From Batkoa obscura (Eukaryota > Entomophthoromycota > Entomophthoromycetes > Entomophthorales > Batkoaceae), in contig JASVEC010000010.1 of assembly GCA_030770535.1 (NCBI GenBank), positions 1,426,001 to 1,490,000 on the forward strand: a stretch of DNA of 64,000 nucleotides, read 5' to 3'. This document shows, piece after piece, positions 55,830 through 64,000 of the stretch. The notes beneath the pieces are model-generated. The model saw only the letters and a list, made by a program, of their open reading frames with translations, had not been told where the DNA came from and did no database searches. Position 1 is the first letter of the stretch; each line of letters begins with the position of its first letter. The position numbers and the translations under genes are program-made.

Positions 55830-58800
55830 TTAAGTTTTAGTTGATTCATTATTATTAACACTATTTGATTTATCCCCTACTAAAAGCCAACCTAAATCTG
55901 AGCCTCCTTCTTCATTTTCAGATAATATTGATGTATTTATTAAGCTTTCGCCTGTTTTTTCACTTTCCTTATTTAGCCTTGAACGTGAATATTCTAAATC
56001 TCTGTATATGAAATTGATAGCATTTTCAACTCCATTTTCCTAATTAGCAAATAAATAAACATTTCAATCTATTAAATATAGTATATAATAACTTACGGAT
56101 CTAATCTGTCTCCCTACTAATGAAGCTTTTTCTACCATTCTTGGTTCAGAGATATCTTTAAGTGCTTGTACTAATTTATTCAAAGTAAGCTTCTTTAAAT
56201 AAATGCCTACTCCCATACGCTCTACTTGCATAGCCCAAAAGTATTGATCCCCAAAGAAGGGCTTAATAATGCAAGGCACCCCAGCCCTCAATCCAGCAGC
56301 AGTTGTACCAGCACCACCATGATGCATCACACCAGCTACTTTAGGAAATAACCAATCATGAGGTACAGAATCTATACGTAATATATTTTTAGGGTATTGA
56401 ATTGGTTCGAAATTTTCTTTATCTTTAATCATTCTGCTTGACCATCCTTCAGATAGTAATATCTTGACGTTAGCCTCAACGGCTGCATTGATAATGGTCT
56501 GTATTGTCTCTCTTGGGTCGGGTACTGTTATAGAACCAAACCCAATATATATCGGTTTATCTCCATTGAACAAGAAATCATTAAGCTCGTTTGACGGTGT
56601 CCAACCTGGGTTGGGGTCATCTAAGAAAAAGAAACCACAACAATGGATCCAGTCATGCCAATCAAAAGGTGGTGGTGCTATTGCTGGTGAGAATGAATAC
56701 AAATAAGGCACACGATGTTGATTGAGTTGTTCAAGAGAAGTAGAACTTAAGTTTAATGATTTTTTTCGCCAATTATTAATCTGCCATGAAGTACCCTTCC
56801 AAAGCACCTGCTCAATAAGCACATATGTCATATAATTATAAGATCCTCCCATCTGGTGCTCGGGTATAGCAAATGGGTGTGGGAATGCTCTGGTACGTGT
56901 CCATGGCATTGTAAAACAGCCAAAGAAGGGGATGTTTAGTTTTTCAGCAATATGAATACCGGCCATTGCTGTTGGTGATTCAAGTAAGATATCTGTGTTT
57001 TGGCATGCTTCCCAGCTTGATTCCAGTAACTCATCGATCCAACCTCTGAACTTTGATACACCTTCTTTCCAAAATGATATTGATAGCATACCATTATCAA
57101 CACACAACTTTATCAATTCTCCTGGGTCTCCAGCAATTACTCGAAACTCAATACCATGGCTTTCGACCCAGTCTTTATATTCGGCATGTGTAGCAATACG
57201 GCATGTATGGCCATGTTTCATTAGCCCTTTACATAAAGCAATAAATGGCTGTACATCACCACGTGTACCAATAGTTAGACAAGTGATATGCATTGGACCA
57301 CAAGGTGGCTTATTTGATAGCAATTCATTGACTCTATTAGGATTCTTTGGGATGATAGGTAAATTTGTACTGTGTACGTCGTATTCCTGTATCCATCTAT
57401 TATTTTGGTTTATTATGCTTCCTATTTCTGATTCATTGTCATCTATTCTAGTTATATCATTGGCATTGTTATTAATATTTGCATTGCTATCTTCATGTGA
57501 TAATTGCTTCATTTGTTCAAGTAAAATATCTATTATTTTATCACGAGTTTTTGATGATCGAAATTCTAAAAAGATTTCTTGTGAACTGATTGTTTCAATA
57601 GACAATCCATGATGTAATAAACGTAATCCAGGTTGATTCTGAACCAATCTCAAATCAGATATTGGTATCATGACTTTAATTGTCATTCCTACTAATCGGG
57701 AGTAGAAACATACAAAGTTCTGAGTAACAATCAATCTTCCCCACCTAGGTACTACTCTTAATAGTAAACAACCTGAGGTACATAAAACAGCTTCAGTATT
57801 TGGTAAAGCAAATTCTTTAAGCACTGTTTCTTCACTAGGTAAAAATGTTTCAAGTGTAGGTGTATTAATATTTGGAAAGTTAAAAAAGGAAGCTGATTGT
57901 TCATTATTTTCTGATAAATAGTTATCAAATGGGGAGGATGACAATGCAGTTTCTAAATTTTCATCAGAATTTGTTTTATTATTTGAATCCATTGAATGAG
58001 ATTTACTAATACTATTTCCTTTAAGGGTTGAGGTTAGATTAGGTAATTTAAGCCAGTTACTAAACTTGAAATCTAAACTTGATCCCTTTGAATGTCTCTT
58101 TTTTAGCTTTTCATTTGAAGATTGACTCTTTAATTCTCCTTTTTCTTGTATTTTTTCATTTTCGCTTTCATTTTTCTTTTCAATATGTTTTTTGTTTTTT
58201 GTTTCGTTTTCATCTTCATCATCACTATGATTAGTATCTGATAAAGCTTCTTTAAACACCATAAAATCATCTGGATTAAAATCTGAAAATGAACTTCTTC
58301 TTGAACTAGAAGCTGATTTTGTATTTTTACCAAATCTTAGTTGTCTAGGAACGAATTTTAGAATTGATTTTGGACTGAGTAATCCTTCCTCTTTATTGTC
58401 TTCACTATTCAATGCATCATCTAAATCTTCGTGCCCTTGGGAATCAATTGTCAGTAAAGGTAACGATCTCAAAGCATTATTTTGTTCATTTTGAAAGTTT
58501 GAATCGTTATTCCCATGATCAAATGGAATTCCTTTTATATTTTTGAAATTTTGTGATTTTGGGTTTTTAATATAATATTCTTTTACAATTTCTTGACAAC
58601 ATTTTAATGCTTCTTTTCCTTTTTCAAAAAATACAAAATAATGCTAGATTAAATAAATTATATTGCAGATTATATAAGTATGGATAAACTTACATCATCC
58701 ATTGCAAAATTAGCTTCAACCGATTTGATTCTTAATGTTTCGGCAAAATTAAAGGTTGGATTCAATTCAGCATCAACTATTGAATTTATAGGAATAATAA

Positions 58801-59966
58801 TCTAGTATAGTAATAATCAATACAGTACATCTTAATATTAATTACAATATTACTTTAATATGATCACTGTGTTTTGCTTTAAATACTGCTTTTTTAATAG
58901 CATTGATCCTAAATGATATTATTTATTAATTATTTGATTTAATCCTATTAATTACCATTCTTTTAATGAAACTTCAGTATCTGTCTGTAAAGAATGTTTT
59001 TTATTAACTGTTATTATTTTAAATCCAAAGGGTTTTGAATTTGATCGTTGAATAGAAAGCACTGACTTTAAATCAATCATCCCATAAGGACAGTAAACAT
59101 CCTAATACATTAATATATTATTACAATCACTAAGCAAAAAAAGTACCAATGAGTTTTCAAAATATGAGAGTGAATAATCTCTTAGTACAAACCAATATAC
59201 TGAAGAGTACGCTGCATTAGCTTTACGTGTTAAAAATCCCGATTTAATAACTTCATTCTAAATTAAGCTTAATTAAAGTCAATTAATTTATGAAATACAT
59301 ACTGTTTTTCTAGGAATATTTGCATAATACAGGAGATGGTTTTTAGTGACATATAAATTTCCTTGTAATAATACACTACTCATTAACCAGCAAGGAAATT
59401 CTATGTTTTCATTGTTTTAATAAGATAAAAATTCAATTTTAGATCGTGTATATTACCTTGCATTAATTCCTCTGCTTTATTTAATGAAAATATGGACTGG
59501 ATCTTCTCCCCTAATGTTTTTTTGTGATAATCTATTGCAGCTTGTTTTTTTATTTCTGATGATGTTTTGTTTTCTTTAAATTGATCAAATATTTCATTTG
59601 GTAATAAACTATCGATGGAAGAAGTACGCATCATACCAGGCTTCCTTGCTTTTAAATAGATTAATTTTTAGAATATTCAATTTAAAAAGTGAATTACTTT
59701 CTTCTTTAAGATTGAATGTTTTCTTATTGTTAAATATATTTATTGTTTTACTATTTTTTCGAGGAAAATACCTATCATTAACTTTACTTTCCTTTTCAGT
59801 ATCTTTTTCAATATTGTTTACATCATTATAGTCATTTTCACTTTTATTTATTTGATTTTCATCAAATTCTTGTTCTTCCTAATATAATTAGCAACTACTT
59901 AACTACAATTTATCCTATTACCATTCTGGAAGCCACATTCAAAAAATTGATCATAGACGAGTTCAT
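55830..59966 (-). CDS. ATG26: Sterol 3-beta-glucosyltransferase ATG26 (UGT51)
   Basis: Transfers glucose from UDP-glucose to ergosterol; in some fungi it is also needed for pexophagy. About ten or more exons; the first is 59966-59922 and the largest runs from about 58617 region down to 56097, the last from about 56040 to 55830. Domain order is that of the family: GRAM (EFPCWLMSSVLLQGN, YVTKNHLLYYANIPRK), PH (VIKSGFLTRK, WFVLRDYSLSYFENS, CPYGMIDL), a Ser/Glu/Lys-rich linker, a second GRAM (FALPNTEAVLCTSGCLLLRV, WGRLIVTQNFVCFYSRLVGM) and the GT1 glycosyltransferase (CLTIGTRGDVQPFIALCKGL, YIGFGSITVPDP, VPHDWLFPKVAGVMHHGGAG, PFFGDQYFWA). The HHGGAGTTAAGLRAGVP loop is the nucleotide-sugar site. 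The tail is acidic and Asn/Ser-rich. Internal exon borders are approximate. Confidence 0.93.
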
Positions 59967-60855
59967 TTTGTATGTAAAACTTAAATATAATTAATTAAAA
60001 GCTGATGCCAAGTAACATTCTTAGTGGTTTTTTATTGTCAAATTGTTATGCTTTTTATTATCAATTCCTCTGGTTGTTTATTGGTTAAATAAATAACTTT
60101 AAATCATTCACGTGTGGCCTAGTTTTAATGAATGCCACGGTTTGGCTTTAAATCATAATTCTTTATAATATTCTATTTTGCATTTAAAGAAAATTATCTT
60201 AAGTATACAACAAGTTTATAAAGATTAACTTTTATCCGGGTATAATATTTAAATTTAATAACTTTAACGTTATCTAGTAATTTAAAGTCTTTCACTAAAT
60301 AAAACTATTTATAATACTACTTAAGTATAAAAAGTATGACAATTAAAGAACATACTTAATACTAATTATTAAGTGTGATTTTAAAAAAGCAACTATTATG
60401 GTAAAGCGTATTTAAAATAATTAAAGTCTATTGATTGTATTAGGTATATGACATCTAATAAACTTTTAAAGTGTAAATGTTCGTTCTGATATTATAGAGT
60501 GGGTGTTAAATAAACGATAATGTCCCGATTTTGCATAAAAACTGTGAAATTTTGATATGCAATCTTTCACCAAACCCACAAGCCTGATTTAGTATATTAT
60601 TAATTCAAAACGAACAGTTTATTATTTTAGTATTCAAGTTTTCTCTTCAACTTACTAATTAGTTACTGTAAAGTTTATTTTAATAAGTATTTACAGATGG
60701 TTTTGTAAAGTAAGAATGAAAGTGGCCTCTGTCTGACTTGATCACATAAAATGTGATTCTTGACCTGAAAGATTCCAAATATTTTTTAAAAATATATATT
60801 GTATTGTTATAAGTTCAAAATGCTTTTATTTTTTATTTCTATTAAAGATTCGTGA
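59967..60855. other. Spacer upstream of ATG26
   Basis: ATG26 promoter side and 3' flank of the secreted-protein gene. No gene or MITE recognised. Confidence 0.55.
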
Positions 60856-61530
60856 TCATTTATTTTTACAAAAGACAACAAAAAAGATTTTACTACACTT
60901 TTTGCCCTCTTCACATTCCTGACTAATAAAGCGGCCATTAAAGCAAGTTTGAACTTTGCCATCTGATGAACACTTCTTTTCTTTACCTTCGCAAGCATCA
61001 GCTGGGGGTGAAGGAGGAGGGCGAAAGCTTGAAATACCTCTTTGGTTGAATCCACCTTGTATAGGGTTTTGGAAATTTGGATTGAAGCCACTACCTTGAC
61101 TTCCAAATTGGTTTCCAGAAGGAGGTACTGAACTAAATGGGTTTTGAAAATTATTTCCAGTTTGACCAAATGGGTTTTGACTAGTAGGAATACCTTGAAA
61201 CCCAAAATCTCCTTGCGGGGTATTAAATGAAGGATTCCTTTGAAAATTTTGAAATCCACCAGGGCCATTAGCTCCGATAGGAAGGGTAAATGACCTTCCT
61301 TTTCCAGACCCGATTCCTTCTGATTCGTTCTCATCAGTAATTAAATCATCACCCTCACTTTCAGTGGTAGATGCTTCACCATCTTCTTTTTTTATTTCAG
61401 CTGGAATAACTGGTTTCTCTTCAGCTATTACTGAATCCTGTGGCATTAAATTGTTATTTAAAGGAATAGCATTGCTATTAGCCTTAACCAGTAAGGTAGT
61501 TAAACATAAAATGAGTAAGTGATATTTCAT
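60856..61530 (-). CDS. Small secreted protein with C-terminal Cys-rich module
   Basis: Single exon, 224 residues. A signal peptide (MKYHLLILCLTTLLVKANS) leads to an acidic stretch, then a Gly/Asn/Gln/Phe/Pro-rich low-complexity region (GGFQNFQRNP, GFNQRGISS) and a proline hinge (RPPPSPPAD). The last ~45 residues hold six Cys in an order close to CBM19-like chitin-binding modules: ACEGKEKKC, TCFNGRFISQEC, GKKC, then C near the end. The (C-x-N-G-x-[FW]) element FNGRF is typical of that fold. Chitin or wall binding is an inference. Upstream overlapping frames on the same strand are shadows. Confidence 0.75.
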   Translation of the reverse strand: MKYHLLILCLTTLLVKANSNAIPLNNNLMPQDSVIAEEKPVIPAEIKKEDGEASTTESEGDDLITDENESEGIGSGKGRSFTLPIGANGPGGFQNFQRNPSFNTPQGDFGFQGIPTSQNPFGQTGNNFQNPFSSVPPSGNQFGSQGSGFNPNFQNPIQGGFNQRGISSFRPPPSPPADACEGKEKKCSSDGKVQTCFNGRFISQECEEGKKCSKIFFVVFCKNK

Positions 61531-62029
61531 AGTATTATTATAAAATAAATAGAATATATTTTACTTGAGTTGTATTTAAATGATAATTATATTTTCATAT
61601 TTAGATTATTTTAATTTTATGTTCATCTTATTATTAGTGCTAGGCCTGTATATCATTACTATAATAAAAATATTAGAATACAATTAATTTGGCTGAAGTT
61701 GGAATTAAAATTTAAGTTTTGTAGTATAAAATTGATAGTAAAGTTATTGATCAACATAAAATATTAGAAAATCTTTAAAAATTAAATTGTTAAAAATAGT
61801 CAACTAATAAAAAAGTATTTTTTTAACTCTAAAAAATTGTAACATATTTATTAATGATCTATACGCTTAATAACAGTTTAAAATAATAAAATCATAAAAA
61901 ATAACTAAATATATTTAAATGTTTATTTTTGAGGTCTTATTAAAAGAATTACTTTATATAACAAGTGCTAAATTTATAGCTTATATTTTATTTTGATTGA
62001 GAAGTCTAATTTTTATAAATATAAATTAT
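61531..62029. other. Spacer between secreted protein and SSE1
   Basis: Promoter of the secreted-protein gene and 3' flank of SSE1. No further feature seen. Confidence 0.55.
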
Positions 62030-64000
62030 TTAATCAATATCCATATCGTCTTGTTCTTGTTTTGGCTCTTCTGTAGCTTTTTCTGGAGATTGTTCACCTG
62101 AAGCTGGTTTAGGCTCTTCTACTTTAGGGGCTGGTTTAGGTTTACTTAAGATTGGATTAGCTAAATATTGTAATTGATCTTGGCTTTGTTTGATTTGTGC
62201 AGAAGTGACCTTTGGTGTCTCGTATTTTGGTAAACTTTCAATGGTAGCTAATTCTGTCTTTAACCATTTTTCAAGTTCATTACATTTATTGACAATCTTT
62301 TCAAGTTCTTCTGGTGCAATATGATCATATTTTACATCACCACCAATAGCTAAATTACGGTAACGTTCAATTTCTTTTTTGAGGTTTTCAGCAGCAAATG
62401 GACGTTGGCTTGATTCACGATATCTAGCAATAACTGGTGCTCCTATTTGGTTTAATTCTTCAATCTTGGATACATAGACACTCTTGGTAGTGTCTTCACC
62501 ATCACCGTATAACCAATCTTCAACTTCATTTAAGGAAGCAATAAATGAGTCTTTAATAGTTGGATCAATATAACTAGAATAAGCTCCACTAAGTTTTGAG
62601 CGAGTATCATAAACATATTCTTCTAAAGCATTTTTAGCATGCTCAGTATCGGTGACTAATTTATCTGAAGCGTACATATCATTTTCAACTTCTTTATAAC
62701 GACCAAGGATATTTTCATCAAGGCTGTTAGTTTGACTAACAACTGGAAGGTCATGTTTTTTAATAACCTTTTTGGTTTTTGGTGGGTCTTCTGGGTTATC
62801 ACCTTCAGCTGGCTCTTCAGTTTGAATGATCTCTTCAGCAATATGAGCTGATTCAACATTAATGACACCATGAAGATTGACTCTAGCTTTAACTTTTACG
62901 GTTGAAAGTTCACCATCTTTAAGGGAAGTAACATTTTTGACAGAGAAAGTTCCGATCCATGGGTTAGTGCCAGCTGGTAGTTTTTTTGGGTTAGAATAAT
63001 TAGCCTGGAACTCAAATGGCTCTTTACGGTAGAAAGTTAAAATCTTTGAGCTTGGTACTGGGTTTTTGAAACTAAAAACATCGACTTCGGAATCAGCACC
63101 TCCTTCAGTAGAAGTCCAGGTGAATTTAACTGGGAAATTAAGGATATCAGTAACTGAGAAATCACGTACCTTAAAGACAGGTGAGAGGATAGCACATTGA
63201 AGAGCACAACCACGAGAAACAGCTTCATCTTGATTAAGTGTGAAGCTTAGCTCTTTTCCTAAAAGAGATGAGATCTTCTCTTTGACAGTTGGGATACGAC
63301 TAGTTCCGCCTACAATCTCAACACTGTAAATTTGATCAGTACCCCATCCAACCTCAGCAATAACATCTGAAAGTGGTTTAGCGAGACGTTCTAATTGATC
63401 TTGAATCAATTCTTCAAATTCTTCTCTTTTCATTAATGCAGATACATCCCTATCCTCCATGATAGATTCAATATTAAGTGGAGCTTGACTGTTAGCGGAA
63501 AGAACTTTCTTTAATTTTTCTACTCCAGTACGAAGACGGAAAGTAGCTTTAGGGTTGCTGAGAATATCAATCTTATATTTTTCTTTGAAAACTTGAGCAA
63601 AATGATTGACTAAAAGTTCATCAATATAGCGACCACCTACTTTGTTATCATAAGCAGTAGCTTTAACATTGAGCTGACCTTTGATATATGAAACAGCAGC
63701 AACTGAATAAGAAGAGTGACCAACATCAACGATGATAACGTTACGTGGTTCGGTTTCTGGTAAATCAGTCTTGGTGATACCATAACCAAGAGCAGAAGCA
63801 GTGATTTCGTTCATAATTCTCAAGCAGTTGAGGTTGGCGATTTGACAAGCGTCTAAAAGAGCACGTCTTTGTCTATCATTAAACCATCCAGGAACTGAGA
63901 CTACAACATCAGAGCATGGAAGTTTAAGTTCATTAGCAGCAGTATCACGAAGTTTTCCGAGATACATACCCATAAGTTGAGTGGCAGTGAAGGTAGTTGG
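62030..64000 (-). CDS. SSE1: HSP110 chaperone/nucleotide exchange factor SSE1 (5' end outside window)
   Basis: Cytosolic Hsp110, exchange factor for Hsp70 (Ssa) and holdase; also aids Hsp90 clients. The frame stays open to the window edge, so the first residues (about 120, the start of the nucleotide-binding domain) are outside. Visible: VVVSVPGWFNDRQRRALLDA, IMNEITASALGYGI, IIVDVGHSSYSVAAV, VEIVGGTSRIPTVKEKISS, LNQDEAVSRGCALQCAILSP; then the beta and helical domains with the long acidic insert (QTEEPAEGDNPEDPPKTKK) characteristic of Hsp110, and a C-terminus rich in Pro/Glu/Lys ending EQDDMDID. The SVPGWF and VDVGHSS changes separate it from true Hsp70 (SVPAYF, FDLGGGT). No intron is seen in this part. 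Confidence 0.96.
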   Translation of the reverse strand, partial: PTTFTATQLMGMYLGKLRDTAANELKLPCSDVVVSVPGWFNDRQRRALLDACQIANLNCLRIMNEITASALGYGITKTDLPETEPRNVIIVDVGHSSYSVAAVSYIKGQLNVKATAYDNKVGGRYIDELLVNHFAQVFKEKYKIDILSNPKATFRLRTGVEKLKKVLSANSQAPLNIESIMEDRDVSALMKREEFEELIQDQLERLAKPLSDVIAEVGWGTDQIYSVEIVGGTSRIPTVKEKISSLLGKELSFTLNQDEAVSRGCALQCAILSPVFKVRDFSVTDILNFPVKFTWTSTEGGADSEVDVFSFKNPVPSSKILTFYRKEPFEFQANYSNPKKLPAGTNPWIGTFSVKNVTSLKDGELSTVKVKARVNLHGVINVESAHIAEEIIQTEEPAEGDNPEDPPKTKKVIKKHDLPVVSQTNSLDENILGRYKEVENDMYASDKLVTDTEHAKNALEEYVYDTRSKLSGAYSSYIDPTIKDSFIASLNEVEDWLYGDGEDTTKSVYVSKIEELNQIGAPVIARYRESSQRPFAAENLKKEIERYRNLAIGGDVKYDHIAPEELEKIVNKCNELEKWLKTELATIESLPKYETPKVTSAQIKQSQDQLQYLANPILSKPKPAPKVEEPKPASGEQSPEKATEEPKQEQDDMDID

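Noticed and set aside
56995-57612. 205-codon plus-strand frame
   Set aside because: Antisense to the ATG26 glycosyltransferase exon, whose motifs are unambiguous.
1-64000. CRISPR array, rRNA genes, bacterial operons
   Set aside because: None seen; genes have spliceosomal introns and fungal families.

Overview
The window is nuclear DNA of a very AT-rich fungus. Evidence: spliceosomal introns of about 44-80 bp with GTAAGT-like donors and TAG acceptors; fungal gene families (Zn2Cys6 factor, Medusa/MedA regulator, SUN wall protein, ATG26 sterol glucosyltransferase, TORC2 HbrB/Bit61 subunit, CAP proteins); asparagine runs; and long AT-rich spacers crowded with small transposon relics. An AT-rich Mucoromycota/Glomeromycota-type or other early-diverging fungus is plausible, but the window does not fix the species.

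Layout: 1-15.6 kb holds a small hypothetical ORF, a TruB/Pus4 pseudouridine synthase tail-to-tail with a divergent cyclophilin, a SPRY pseudogene followed by an intact SPRY membrane-protein gene, a six-exon SAM + HMG-box gene, then 5 kb of decayed spacer. 15.6-35.0 kb is framed by a 1,825-bp inverted repeat: each arm holds a complete, identical class I histone deacetylase gene and 500 bp of upstream DNA. Between the arms lie an unknown type I membrane protein, a MedA-like regulator, biotin-protein ligase and a Zn2Cys6 factor. 35-44.4 kb holds a CAP/PR-1 secreted protein, a Y_phosphatase3 tyrosine phosphatase, SYS1, the HbrB subunit (apparent 2-nt frame error), SEC62 and a SUN protein. 44.4-49.3 kb is a transposon-rich spacer with a 2.9-kb foldback element (616-bp arms). 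49.3-64 kb holds UBR1 (N-end-rule E3), ATG26, a small secreted Cys-rich protein and the SSE1/HSP110 gene, cut by the right edge.

Most genes are single-copy housekeeping functions: protein quality control (UBR1, SSE1), secretion (SEC62, SYS1), chromatin and transcription (HDAC, MedA, Zn2Cys6, SAM-HMG), tRNA modification and cell wall. No gene-cluster pathway is evident. The distinctive part is structural: about 14 copies of one ~105-bp MITE family (ends TATGGGGATGT...ACATCCCCATA), two related divergent copies, and three inverted repeats at three scales. Exon borders were inferred by eye from splice signals and reading frame.
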